Positions 11,110 through 19,678 are shown, counted from the first letter of the stretch. The stretch is DNA of 35,126 nt from Bacteroidaceae bacterium (GCA_024683455.1 JAIKYE010000075.1:1-35126), one strand, 5' to 3'. A program made the numbers and translations. The notes: a model not told the origin generated them from the sequence alone.

Positions 11110-13737
11110 GTGAAACAAATTATTCTCTCTGCAATGGCATTTTGCCTAGCAAGCTATCAAATACAAGCTCAGACATTGCCATATCAGAATACAAACCTAT
11201 CCGCACATGAGCGAGCAATGGATTTATGCTCTCGACTGACGTTAGAGGAGAAAGCCCAATTGATGCTGGACGAGAGTCCTGCCATTCTACGTCTGGGCAT
11301 AAAGAAGTTCTTCTGGTGGAGCGAGGCCTTGCATGGAGCAGCTAATATGGATAATGTGACAGTATTTCCTGAACCTGTTGCTATGGCCGCATCGTTCAAT
11401 CCAGATATGGTATATAAGTGTTTCGATGTAGCTTCAACCGAGTTCCGTGCTCAGTATAATCACCGTATGCACGACCTCAAAGGTGAAGACGAAAAGTTCC
11501 ATAGTCTCTCTGTATGGACACCTAACGTGAATATCTTCCGCGATCCGCGTTGGGGACGCGGACAGGAGACATACGGGGAGGATCCTTACCTAACCAGTGT
11601 TATGGGAACGCAGGTTGTGAGGGGCTTACAAGGACCGGAGTCATCCAAATACCGTAAGTTATGGGCCTGTGCCAAACACTATGCTGTACACAGCGGACCT
11701 GAATACACACGTCATTCGGCAAACCTGAATAATGTATCACCGCGAGATATGTGGGAAACCTACATGCCTGCTTTCAAGACCTTAGTGCAAGAGGCTAAGG
11801 TACGTGAGGTGATGTGTGCATATCAACGTTTAGACGACGATCCCTGCTGTGGAAGTCAACGCCTGCTGCAAACAATCCTACGCGATGAGTGGGGATTCAA
11901 ATATCTGGTGGTTAGCGACTGCGGCGCAGTGTCTGATTTCTATGAGACGCACAAGTCCTCTTCCGATGATACTCATGCTTCTGCAAAAGCTATTATCGCC
12001 GGCACCGATGTGGAATGTGGTTACGGCTATGCCTACAGAAGTATCCCAGAGGCTGTCAAACGCAATTTCATAACAGAGGCGGAAGTGGATAAACATGTAG
12101 TTCGCCTCCTAGAAGGGCGATTTGACTTAGGAGAGATGGATGATCCATCGCTTGTGGAATGGTCCAAGATACCCTACTCGGCTATGTCCACAAAAGCCTC
12201 AGCAAAACTGTCACTTGATATGGCACGCCAGACCATTGTTCTACTACAGAATAAAAACAATATCTTGCCTTTGCAAAAAGGAAAGGAGAAAATTGCTGTG
12301 ATTGGTCCAAATGCTGATAATTCTCCCATGATGTGGGGTAACTATAATGGAATGCCCAACCATACGATTACAATCCTTGAAGGTATCTGTGAGAAGTTGA
12401 AGGCGAGAAAAAAGACTCTAAACTCTAAACACTCTACTCTAAACTATTTCCCTGGTTGCGATTTGACATACGATAAGGTTATGGATTGTCTGATGGCAAC
12501 ACAATGCAGTTTTGAAGGCAGAAAAGGCTTGAAAGGAACTTTTTGGAACAATCGCAAGATGGAAGGACAACCAGTCACTACACAACGTTACACCACCCCA
12601 CTGGCAGTCACAACCGCCGGTATGCACAACTTTGCACCAGGTGTTCAGTTGGAAGACTTCTCTGCTAAATACGAGACAATCTTCACACCTCAGGAAAATG
12701 GCGAATATGTAGTAAACGTAGAGGGATGCGGGCACTTTGAACTCTACATCAACGGTGAGCAAAAATTCCGCCATCACACATGGCGAACGACACCTAACCG
12801 TATAGCTATTCAAGCAGAAGCTGACAAGAGCTATGATATAGATGTCAGGTTCTCACACATACAAACATACAATGCTAATCTAAGAATTAATATAGCTAAG
12901 GAGTTTCCCATTGACTATCAGAAGATTATCAGTAAGTTAAAAGGTATAGATAAAGTGGTATTCGTTGGTGGTATCTCCCCTGCTTTGGAGGGGGAAGAAA
13001 TGCCAGTAAATATAGATGGTTTCAAAGGCGGAGACCGAACCAACATCGAACTTCCTACCGTTCAGCGAAACTTCTTAAAAGCACTGAAAGAGGCTGGCAA
13101 ACAGGTTATCTTAGTTAACTGTTCCGGCTCATGTATTGCCCTGCAACCCGAGACAGAAACATGTGAAGCTATAGTCCAGGCTTGGTATCCAGGACAGGAA
13201 GGAGGAACGGCTGTTGCAGACATTCTCTTTGGAGACGTGAACCCATGCGGTAAGCTTCCTGTAACATTCTATAAAAACAGCAGCCAATTGCCCGACTATG
13301 AGGACTATTCTATGAAGGGACGCACTTACCGTTACTTCGATGATGCCCTCTTCCCCTTTGGTTATGGACTAAGCTACACAAGCTTCGACTTAGGCGAAGT
13401 AAATATTCCTAGAAATTCCGAATTATCCGGAGATGCAGGAATAACCGTTTCTGTGCCCGTAACCAACACTGGCAAACAAAACGGCACAGAAACCATACAA
13501 CTTTATATCCGCAACCTACAAGACCCTGACGGTCCACTAAAAAGCCTCAGAGCTTTCCAGCGTGTTAGCGTAAAGGCAGGAAAGACCGAGACTGTAGAAT
13601 TAAAGTTGACTAAAAAAAGCTTTGAGTTCTGGGATCCTGAGACCAACACCATGCAAGTAAAGCCTGGCAAATACGAGATACTTGTGGGTACAAGTTCAGA
13701 AGACAAAGCGTTTAAGAAACAAACCGTGACGATATAA
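11110..13737 (+). CDS. Secreted GH3 beta-xylosidase/beta-glucosidase with inserted PA14 domain
   Basis: An 875-residue exported GH3 enzyme. I place the start at GTG 11110 (MKQIILSAMAFCLASYQIQAQ), which gives a proper signal peptide; a longer frame from 11008 would overlap DUF4491 and bury the signal. The N-terminal barrel carries WWSEALHGAA and DPRWGRGQETYGEDP, with nucleophile D270 in VVSDCGAV. The alpha/beta sandwich is split by a PA14 domain (about 474-600), and a fibronectin-III-like domain ends the protein. The WWSEALHG block and PA14 insertion resemble xylan-side enzymes of Prevotella (Xyl3A type), so beta-D-xylosidase is the best guess; beta-glucosidase is possible. A run of ACTCTA repeats sits in frame at 12415-12444, just before the PA14 region. 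It ends 2 bases from the convergent msrC gene. Confidence 0.9.
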   Translation: MKQIILSAMAFCLASYQIQAQTLPYQNTNLSAHERAMDLCSRLTLEEKAQLMLDESPAILRLGIKKFFWWSEALHGAANMDNVTVFPEPVAMAASFNPDMVYKCFDVASTEFRAQYNHRMHDLKGEDEKFHSLSVWTPNVNIFRDPRWGRGQETYGEDPYLTSVMGTQVVRGLQGPESSKYRKLWACAKHYAVHSGPEYTRHSANLNNVSPRDMWETYMPAFKTLVQEAKVREVMCAYQRLDDDPCCGSQRLLQTILRDEWGFKYLVVSDCGAVSDFYETHKSSSDDTHASAKAIIAGTDVECGYGYAYRSIPEAVKRNFITEAEVDKHVVRLLEGRFDLGEMDDPSLVEWSKIPYSAMSTKASAKLSLDMARQTIVLLQNKNNILPLQKGKEKIAVIGPNADNSPMMWGNYNGMPNHTITILEGICEKLKARKKTLNSKHSTLNYFPGCDLTYDKVMDCLMATQCSFEGRKGLKGTFWNNRKMEGQPVTTQRYTTPLAVTTAGMHNFAPGVQLEDFSAKYETIFTPQENGEYVVNVEGCGHFELYINGEQKFRHHTWRTTPNRIAIQAEADKSYDIDVRFSHIQTYNANLRINIAKEFPIDYQKIISKLKGIDKVVFVGGISPALEGEEMPVNIDGFKGGDRTNIELPTVQRNFLKALKEAGKQVILVNCSGSCIALQPETETCEAIVQAWYPGQEGGTAVADILFGDVNPCGKLPVTFYKNSSQLPDYEDYSMKGRTYRYFDDALFPFGYGLSYTSFDLGEVNIPRNSELSGDAGITVSVPVTNTGKQNGTETIQLYIRNLQDPDGPLKSLRAFQRVSVKAGKTETVELKLTKKSFEFWDPETNTMQVKPGKYEILVGTSSEDKAFKKQTVTI
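12415..12444 (+). repeat. In-frame ACTCTA-type short tandem repeat inside the GH3 gene
   Basis: Four imperfect ACTCTA units (starting at 12415, 12422, 12431 and 12436), mostly separated by AAC, encode TLNSKHSTLN just before the conserved FPGCDLTYDK. The base pattern is unlike the surrounding codons and resembles a small intergenic repeat that has entered the gene without breaking frame. It lies in a surface loop next to the PA14 insertion. Confidence 0.6.
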
Positions 13738-13739
13738 GT

Positions 13740-14189
13740 TTATATCAGACCGCAAATTTCCTCCAGGTATATACGGTCTGTTTCATCGAAAGTAGAAAGG
13801 TGTTCGCTGTCAATATCCAGCACAGCAACAACTCTCTTATTATCATCACGAGAGAAGACGGGAACAACAATCTCTGACCTCGACTGACTGCTACAGGCTA
13901 TATGTCCGGGGAACTGCTCAACATCTGGTACGATGATAGTTTCTGACTTTTTCCATGCTGTGCCGCAGACGCCTCTTCCGTATGCGATGTGCATACAGGC
14001 AATGGGACCTTGGAAGGGTCCAAGCACCAGCTCATCACCAATCACACGGTAGAAGCCTGTCCACCAGAAACCCATGGTCTGGTGAATCTCTGCTGCTACA
14101 TTGCTCATAACAGCAATCATATCCGTCTCCCCTTCTATGAGTACCTTAATGCCACTCAAAAGATCGACGTATTTATCTTCTTTGGTCAT
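13740..14189 (-). CDS. msrC: Free methionine-(R)-sulfoxide reductase (GAF domain)
   Basis: A 149-residue single GAF-domain protein that reduces free methionine-(R)-sulfoxide in the cytoplasm using thioredoxin. The three redox cysteines are C65 (ACMHIAYGRG), C75 (GVCGTAW) and C99 (HIACSS). Their spacings of 10 and 24 are the same as C84, C94 and C118 of E. coli MsrC, which is the strongest evidence. The WWTGFYR block near 42-48 and the VLDIDSEHLSTFDE end are also typical. It starts 12 bases after the CsgG-like gene stops, so the two are probably co-transcribed. Its stop is 2 bases from the convergent GH3 stop, with no visible terminator between them. Confidence 0.92.
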   Translation of the reverse strand: MTKEDKYVDLLSGIKVLIEGETDMIAVMSNVAAEIHQTMGFWWTGFYRVIGDELVLGPFQGPIACMHIAYGRGVCGTAWKKSETIIVPDVEQFPGHIACSSQSRSEIVVPVFSRDDNKRVVAVLDIDSEHLSTFDETDRIYLEEICGLI

Positions 14190-14201
14190 TAGACTATTTG
14201 A

Positions 14202-15077
14202 TTAAAGTGAAACAACGCACAACCGCTGACCAGCTTCTAAAGCGGCTTTTATATCCTTACCACCACTCTGAACCTTACAACGGCTGACATCCTCACCTTC
14301 TACGGCTTCAATCTTGAGTTTACCAATTTGTGTTTTGGCCTCACGGCCTGCGACAGACTTAACAAGAAAAACACTCATGTGTAGGCCGGCAAAGGCACCC
14401 TCATTCTCCCCCAAGTCAATATACACTTCCTTCTGTTTATCTTTCTTGGCAGTGGCCCCTTCAATTATATTGGCTTGAATAGGACGATATTTATTGAGCC
14501 AATCGGTAATACGGTCAGCCATTCTGTTGATGGCATCTCTAATAGCTTGGTCTGAGGTGGAATAAGAAGAACCCGCAGTGCCTTTTCCGCTCATGGTTGG
14601 GTTGGCAATGACATCACCTGTCTTTGCATCCTTAATCGTGAGCATTGTCTCTGCTATGCCCGTGTATGTGGTAGTTACCTGTGTTCTTTTCTTGCTATCC
14701 TTCCATGTACGACTGCTTGATTTTGACTGGATATTAGTAATAACGGCATCAACAACAAGATCGCCTTCTTTTACACTTTTATCCGTCAGAAGAGCATCAT
14801 TATATCGGAAACGGTATGCTCCGGAAAGACCTTTTACAATGGCAGTTTTTACATCACCTTCATATTTGGTGGCCTGAACAGAAACCTGACCTGTAGCCAT
14901 GCCTGTCAACATCTTGCCGATAGCATCACCCGCAGATAGTTTCTCGTTGTGGTGCGCATACTGTACATTACCTAACACAATATCGAATGTCTGGTTTCTG
15001 TTAGACTGAATGTCTAGAGCCCACGCAATAATAGTGCAGCATAAAAATGCTGCAAGAGTTATCAATTTTTTCTTCAT
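14202..15077 (-). CDS. Secreted CsgG-like protein of unknown function
   Basis: A 291-residue protein with a signal peptide (MKKKLITLAAFLCCTIIAWA, cleavage near ALD). The middle resembles the CsgG/LpoB-type periplasmic fold: a strand-rich region with AETMLTIKDAKTGDVI, then a helix AIRDAINRMADRITDWL. The C-terminal part (VYIDLGENEGAFAGLHMSVF, then IGKLKIEAVEGEDVSRCKV and GQRLCVVS) has the pattern of a small barrel domain found at the end of FlgT and similar proteins. No lipobox cysteine follows the signal peptide, so it is probably periplasmic and soluble. The family assignment is from fold-like pattern only. It lies 52 bases downstream of the PIN toxin gene and 12 bases upstream of msrC. Confidence 0.6.
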   Translation of the reverse strand: MKKKLITLAAFLCCTIIAWALDIQSNRNQTFDIVLGNVQYAHHNEKLSAGDAIGKMLTGMATGQVSVQATKYEGDVKTAIVKGLSGAYRFRYNDALLTDKSVKEGDLVVDAVITNIQSKSSSRTWKDSKKRTQVTTTYTGIAETMLTIKDAKTGDVIANPTMSGKGTAGSSYSTSDQAIRDAINRMADRITDWLNKYRPIQANIIEGATAKKDKQKEVYIDLGENEGAFAGLHMSVFLVKSVAGREAKTQIGKLKIEAVEGEDVSRCKVQSGGKDIKAALEAGQRLCVVSL

Positions 15078-15129
15078 AATAGAGTATAGTTTTACAATTA
15101 ATCTAACTACCTGTTTTTTGTATGTTTAA

Positions 15130-15540
15130 TTAACAATCTTCTTCCTGTAACAGAATCTCCAACATCTCGGGAGTAATAACTATTGGAGCCTTAGGAAAAT
15201 GCTTCGTGTTTTGCGTTACAAGATAAGCATCATCTTCAGACAAGGCAACCTCATAAAATGTTATATCCATTGGATCAGGAAAGACCTCATCACATAGTAT
15301 GTGCTCTTCAAGCAAACCATTCGCAATGATTCTATCTATAGTCTTTTGGACCAAAGAATCTGGAATGTTAAATTTCTTACGGTGCAGAACATCCTTGTAT
15401 TCTTCAAGAATTTCTTCGTTGTAGATTGGAATCAGATTACCCTGTAAGACAGACTCCCATACTTTTGATGTTGCAGCATTTAATTTTTTTGTGATGTGTG
15501 CGGAAACAATGACATTAGTGTCGATAACTGCATGAATCAT
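15130..15540 (-). CDS. PIN-domain toxin (VapC-like ribonuclease)
   Basis: A 136-residue PIN-domain protein, probably a metal-dependent RNase. The acidic metal site can be read as D7 (MIHAVIDTNVIVSA), E44 (YNEEILEEY) and the D104-D105 pair (LSEDDAYLVTQN); D90 and D93 lie nearby. The 'putative toxin component, PIN family' pattern with DTNVIVSA at the start and LVTQNTKHFP near the end fits well. It starts 8 bases after the antitoxin gene ends, antitoxin first, as usual for toxin-antitoxin operons. RNA target unknown. Confidence 0.88.
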   Translation of the reverse strand: MIHAVIDTNVIVSAHITKKLNAATSKVWESVLQGNLIPIYNEEILEEYKDVLHRKKFNIPDSLVQKTIDRIIANGLLEEHILCDEVFPDPMDITFYEVALSEDDAYLVTQNTKHFPKAPIVITPEMLEILLQEEDC

Positions 15541-15548
15541 ATAATATA

Positions 15549-15854
15549 TTACTTTTTCTTTACGGCTCGTTCTTCTCGAGCCAATTTAATTTCCTTGTTG
15601 ATTTCATCTAAGGTTAGTTCCGGGGCACTGCCTGAGGTTACACTTGCACGGAATTCGCGAAAAGCCTTAAGTGTATCATCCACAAATTCTGGTGCGTCTG
15701 CTCCAATTTTAAATGGAATACTATGTGTACGAACAACTGCGTTAGCAAATACGTTAAAAGCAGTATTTACACTCATCCCAGTTTCCTTGCAGAAGGATTC
15801 AAACCTCTGCTTAAGTTCGGAGTCCATCCTCACGGTCATTGATACTTGTGCCAT
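15549..15854 (-). CDS. RelB/DinJ-type ribbon-helix-helix antitoxin
   Basis: A 101-residue protein with the RelB/DinJ N-terminal ribbon-helix-helix: AQVSMTVRMDSELKQRFESF, then the helix CKETGMSVNTAFNVFANAVV. The C-terminal half is charged (ELTLDEINKEIKLAREERA), the usual flexible toxin-binding tail. It precedes the PIN toxin by 8 bases and probably represses its own promoter at 15879-15908. RelB/DinJ antitoxins usually neutralise RelE/YafQ-type toxins, so pairing with a PIN toxin is a mixed arrangement. Confidence 0.88.
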   Translation of the reverse strand: MAQVSMTVRMDSELKQRFESFCKETGMSVNTAFNVFANAVVRTHSIPFKIGADAPEFVDDTLKAFREFRASVTSGSAPELTLDEINKEIKLAREERAVKKK

Positions 15855-15878
15855 AATCTTTTAGCATTATTTCATTTG

Positions 15879-15908
15879 CAAATTTAAACAAATTATTTCA
15901 ATATGCAA
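15879..15908 (-). promoter_or_regulatory. Promoter of the toxin-antitoxin operon
   Basis: Reading leftwards, TTG at 15908-15906, a 19-base spacer and TAAATTTG at 15886-15879. The antitoxin ATG at 15854 follows about 25 bases after the -7 box. The AT-rich sequence around it would be the expected operator for the antitoxin. Confidence 0.65.
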
Positions 15909-16008
15909 TCATTTTGCCATAAATATTCGAAAAAATCGCGAATAAAGCAAAGTAAACATAACAAAGAAGTTAAATAAATAAAAAGAAAGGTAAGATTTTG
16001 AAAAGATT

Positions 16009-16040
16009 TTTGGCTAACAATGTAGGACTTATTAACTTTG
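16009..16040 (+). promoter_or_regulatory. Promoter of the phytase-like gene
   Basis: TTTG at 16009-16012, 20 bases, TAACTTTG at 16033-16040. Expected transcription start is near 16047, about 28 bases before the ATG at 16075. Confidence 0.65.
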
Positions 16041-16074
16041 GGATGTTCTAAACAAGGACAAAGCATATTTGCCA

Positions 16075-17121
16075 ATGAGAATATACATTAAACTCTTTTT
16101 TCTGTTGATTTCAGCAACACTATGTGCGCAAGAAATAACAATCCACAAGCAGCACAATATGAAGAAATGGGGCATTCCTGCAGGAAACTATAGCGGAATA
16201 ACGCATATATATAATAATATGTACGCGATAGTGAGCGATAAGCAGCAGGCAGACGGATGGATGGAAACAGAAATGTCCTTTCTTTCCTCTGGAGATATAG
16301 ACAAGATTCTGTTGCATGGATGGCACTTTGACAACAGGACAATCGGAAAGGCACAAGATAATGAGGCTGTTGTATATGCTACCGGGCATGGTTTTTTTGT
16401 TAGCAACGAGAATAACCAACAGATTTCAGAACTCTCTGAAGCAGATATACCATCAGGCAAGGCTCTTTCCATACCAGCATGCTTCAGTAAAGAAAACATT
16501 TTTCCTAACTATGGATTTGAATCGTTAACTTACAATAGGGAAAAATGCATCTTTTGGATTACGACAGAACAGGGGCTGAGATCAGATGTTTCTGCTCCTT
16601 CCTCGCCAGAAAACCCTCAACCTTCCCTGCTCCGAATACAATCCTTTGATGCCAACCTGAAGCCTCTACGTCAGTATGCCTATAAAACAGATGCGCCACA
16701 AGTGAAGCACACAGGAAAGCATTATGCCTTTGGTGTATCAGAAATTCTTATAGTGAACGATACAACCTTATTGGTAATGGAACGCGAACTGAATATTCCC
16801 AAAGCCTACAACCGAGCCAAGTGCTACATTCGCATTTATAGCGTGAATCTAGAACAGCATCAGCCATTAACAGATGAATCTAAACCCCTCTCCGAGCTTG
16901 ATTCTTCTGCATTCATATCCAAGAAATTGGTATGTACCTTTAGCACAGGCTTTCGTATATTTGGAAAGAAAAACCTTGCCAACTACGAAGGTATGTGCCT
17001 AGGACCAAAGCAAGCCGACGGTTCACAGATTATATTGTTGGTTTCCGACTCCCAGAATCGTGCAGGCAAAGCATTCTTTCACCTAAAGGATTATATAAGG
17101 GCCATAGATTACAAACCTTAG
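16075..17121 (+). CDS. Secreted phytase-like esterase family protein
   Basis: A 348-residue exported protein with signal peptide MRIYIKLFFLLISATLCAQE. I start at ATG 16075, two codons inside a possible TTG start. The body has features of the 'esterase-like activity of phytase' beta-propeller family: an early GNYSGITHI block, NYGFESLTYN with a conserved acidic pair, then VSEILIVNDTTLLVMERE and NYEGMCLGP near the end. Members are secreted and often of unproven activity, so phosphate-ester release is only a guess. It meets the PagL-type gene head-on with stop codons directly adjacent (17121 and 17122). No terminator is visible between them. Confidence 0.75.
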   Translation: MRIYIKLFFLLISATLCAQEITIHKQHNMKKWGIPAGNYSGITHIYNNMYAIVSDKQQADGWMETEMSFLSSGDIDKILLHGWHFDNRTIGKAQDNEAVVYATGHGFFVSNENNQQISELSEADIPSGKALSIPACFSKENIFPNYGFESLTYNREKCIFWITTEQGLRSDVSAPSSPENPQPSLLRIQSFDANLKPLRQYAYKTDAPQVKHTGKHYAFGVSEILIVNDTTLLVMERELNIPKAYNRAKCYIRIYSVNLEQHQPLTDESKPLSELDSSAFISKKLVCTFSTGFRIFGKKNLANYEGMCLGPKQADGSQIILLVSDSQNRAGKAFFHLKDYIRAIDYKP

Positions 17122-18312
17122 TCAAAAGCCATATCCCAACGACCAGTCCAAAGAATAGGAACGATCAAACTGATGGGCACGCAAATCAAGGCCTGCAAAC
17201 AAACCGCCCTTATCGCGGAAGTGATAACGAATGCCTATCTTCTCAAAGGTGGTGCTAACATCTTCTGTCAAGCCACAACGCTTGAAAAAATATATACCTC
17301 CAGTAATGTGGATAGAAACCCTACGATACCAGAACTCCTGTTTTATGTAGGCACCTACTCTAACTGGTGAATAACCCTCAGGAGCTTCCTGACCAGTTAG
17401 CAACAAATCAGTTTGTCGATAATTATTAGCATTATAGTCAACTTCCAATCCTAAACCTGTTCCAAAGATCGGATGATATCTCCATATAGTTTCCGCTGCT
17501 ATTAATCCGCAGAAACGGGCCGGTGGCAGACGCGAGGGTTCATCTGAGGCCCAAATACCATCCAACTCAGTAGGACAACTATGCACTCCAGCAGCAGCAT
17601 AAACATTCCAGTTTAATCCTTTCTTGTAATCAGGCTTATCAGACACTTCAATTGGTTTTGGCGCATTGGTGGTTGGTTCCAAATAGTAACGAGCTCCCAA
17701 ACCAACAGCCAACTCATTGATACCAAAGTTGGGCGATCGGGTCATACCATTGGAATGATGAGTTAGATAGACACCTGCTTGCAAAGCCCATTGGCTAGAA
17801 AAGAGCCATTCGGCATGCATGCCCATACCAAACACGGCAAAAACCTTTGAACCGATAAAAGTATTCTTAGGATTCGTGTGATAATCGTATATCTGTCCTG
17901 AGAATGCAAGACCCACCTCAAACAGCGGGCCAAACCGGAAACACTTTGTGCGTACTAAATTAAACTCAGACCAACCATATAGATTTACTATATCACCCAA
18001 ACTAGAGACATTCTTGAAATCCAGCGTACTCAGACGAGCATAAGACAGCCCCAATCCGAACGTGGGATAATTAAACGCCCTCTCAAACCATCCGCCATCC
18101 TTTGGAAGCGTGGTCAGCCCTACGGTAGCATCAAAAGTGCAGAAGTTACGACTGTCTATCAAATTGCCATATATATTGTGACCATTCAGGACATAGCTAT
18201 AGCGGCCTCGAGCTGTAACACTAAGGTGCTCCTTGTCTATGGACTGGGCATAGATGGCAATATAACCTGATAGGAGAGAAACAAGAACAATCAAAATGCG
18301 AATCTTACACAT
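17122..18312 (-). CDS. PagL-type lipid A deacylase / acyloxyacyl hydrolase family outer-membrane protein
   Basis: A 396-residue protein with a signal peptide (about 1-23, ending YAQS), then alternating beta strands ending in an aromatic residue (WSLGYGF), as for an outer-membrane barrel. The PagL active-site motif is H185-x-S187 in LTHHSNG, followed by NFGINELAVGLGARYY, which holds the expected acidic partner. PagL removes the 3-O acyl chain from lipid A on the outer face of the outer membrane and alters immune recognition. It is over twice as long as Proteobacterial PagL: a second barrel-like half (about 225-396, starting GLNWNVYAAAGVHS) follows the deacylase part. Its own promoter lies upstream. 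Confidence 0.8.
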   Translation of the reverse strand: MCKIRILIVLVSLLSGYIAIYAQSIDKEHLSVTARGRYSYVLNGHNIYGNLIDSRNFCTFDATVGLTTLPKDGGWFERAFNYPTFGLGLSYARLSTLDFKNVSSLGDIVNLYGWSEFNLVRTKCFRFGPLFEVGLAFSGQIYDYHTNPKNTFIGSKVFAVFGMGMHAEWLFSSQWALQAGVYLTHHSNGMTRSPNFGINELAVGLGARYYLEPTTNAPKPIEVSDKPDYKKGLNWNVYAAAGVHSCPTELDGIWASDEPSRLPPARFCGLIAAETIWRYHPIFGTGLGLEVDYNANNYRQTDLLLTGQEAPEGYSPVRVGAYIKQEFWYRRVSIHITGGIYFFKRCGLTEDVSTTFEKIGIRYHFRDKGGLFAGLDLRAHQFDRSYSLDWSLGYGF

Positions 18313-18374
18313 TAATTATTAGCAGTTATTCGGGACATGATATTAGACTCCCGTTTTTACATGGTTAGTTTTTG

Positions 18375-18406
18375 CAAAAATATAAAAACAAATTGAATTC
18401 TGACAA
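18375..18406 (-). promoter_or_regulatory. Promoter of the PagL-type gene
   Basis: Leftward TTG at 18406-18404, a 21-base spacer and TATTTTTG at 18382-18375. About 60 bases separate it from the ATG at 18312. Confidence 0.55.
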
Positions 18407-18536
18407 TTATTTCTAATATTTTTATTCGTCGCACAGCCTTTTAAACCATTTGCAGCATAGATTATGCCTGCAAAAGGTTAAAGAAAATAAATTAGAATTA
18501 TTTGTCCTATTGTTACAATATCTCAGCGAAAAAGAT

Positions 18537-18544
18537 TAACTTTG
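18537..18544 (+). promoter_or_regulatory. Promoter -7 box very close to the SGNH hydrolase start
   Basis: TAACTTTG at 18537-18544 fits the -7 consensus perfectly, but ends only 9 bases before the ATG at 18554. The mRNA would have a leader of only a few bases. No good -33 box is seen at the normal distance. Confidence 0.5.
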
Positions 18545-18553
18545 CGACCAAAT

Positions 18554-19678
18554 ATGAATAAAACAGACAAAAACAAATGGGTGGCCTGCTGGGGCAATGC
18601 CACTTCCATTACCGATAGACGTGAGGCAACATACACTAAGAATCTCACATTGCGTTATCCCATCAGAATGTGTTTTGAGGGCAGCATGCTTCGTTTCCGA
18701 TTCTCCAATCTTACAGGAACTGAGCCCGTCACACTAACCAAAGTATTTGTCGGACATACCCCCATCACCTTTAAAGGAGACACTAGCGTTCTCCTTATGC
18801 CTGGCACAGAAACCGAGAGCGATGCTATCAGTTACATTGTAAAACTGGGCGATGTAATAAATGTGAGTATCTATCTGGCAGAGGTAACCCAGATGAATAG
18901 CGGCACACTCATTACAGGCCCACTTTCTAAAGGCTTCTATTCCTATGGCGATTACGCTGAAGCAGATGTGCTTCCACTAAACCTGACACGTAACACCAAT
19001 TGGTTCTATTTTCTCAATACAATAGATATTTTTACATCCTCTGAGAAACATTCCATTGTATGCTATGGAGACTCCATCACAGCCCAATCATGGCCTGACT
19101 ACATGGCACAACTGGCATTCGGATCTGATGCCGCAATCATACGCCGTGCTGTCAGCGGAACACGAATACTTCGGCAATATGATTGCATTACCTATCAGGC
19201 ATACGGACTAAAAGGAGCAATACGCTTCCCTATTGAGATGAATGTAGCAGGTGCGACAGATGTTATCATACAACACGGCATCAATGATATTATTCATCCC
19301 GTAGGTACTGATGTTAACCCATTCCGTCCATGGAGCGACCTCCCAACAGTTGACGAAATGAAGCATGGTATCGAAGACATATATGTCAAGCCAGCTAAAG
19401 CAATGGGGCTGAAAGTCTGGAGTGGAACCTTACTGCCTATCTACGGTTGGCGCACATACAACGAGGAACGAGAAATTATGCGACAGCAGTTCAACGAGTG
19501 GTTACGCACATCTCCCATCTTTGATGGTTGTATAGACTTTGATGCGGCAGTACGTAGTGCGTCCAACCCTAAGGCCTTTGCCGTAGGTTTTGACAGCGGA
19601 GACCACCTACACCCCAGCGAAACAGCCTATGAAGCTATGGCAAAGGCTGCTATACACATCTTAGCCCCTAACACCTAA
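18554..19678 (+). CDS. SGNH/GDSL-family hydrolase (probable carbohydrate or lipid esterase)
   Basis: A 374-residue SGNH hydrolase. Catalytic serine S174 is in VCYGDSITAQSW (block I), the GxND block is G242-I-N244-D245, and block V D350-HLH353 in DSGDHLHPSETAY completes the triad. The N-terminal domain (KWVACWGNATS, then GSMLRFRFSNLTGTEPVTL) is the beta-sandwich found in front of many larger GDSL esterases. I start at ATG 18554 because the N-terminal tryptophan block begins at once; a TTG frame from 18542 would start inside the -7 box. There is no signal peptide, so it appears cytoplasmic and may deacylate imported oligosaccharides; the substrate cannot be read. Confidence 0.88.
   Translation: MNKTDKNKWVACWGNATSITDRREATYTKNLTLRYPIRMCFEGSMLRFRFSNLTGTEPVTLTKVFVGHTPITFKGDTSVLLMPGTETESDAISYIVKLGDVINVSIYLAEVTQMNSGTLITGPLSKGFYSYGDYAEADVLPLNLTRNTNWFYFLNTIDIFTSSEKHSIVCYGDSITAQSWPDYMAQLAFGSDAAIIRRAVSGTRILRQYDCITYQAYGLKGAIRFPIEMNVAGATDVIIQHGINDIIHPVGTDVNPFRPWSDLPTVDEMKHGIEDIYVKPAKAMGLKVWSGTLLPIYGWRTYNEEREIMRQQFNEWLRTSPIFDGCIDFDAAVRSASNPKAFAVGFDSGDHLHPSETAYEAMAKAAIHILAPNT

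Noticed and set aside
12415..12444. Possible CRISPR or telomere-like array
   Set aside because: Only four short, imperfect units with no spacers; it is a simple repeat in a coding gene.
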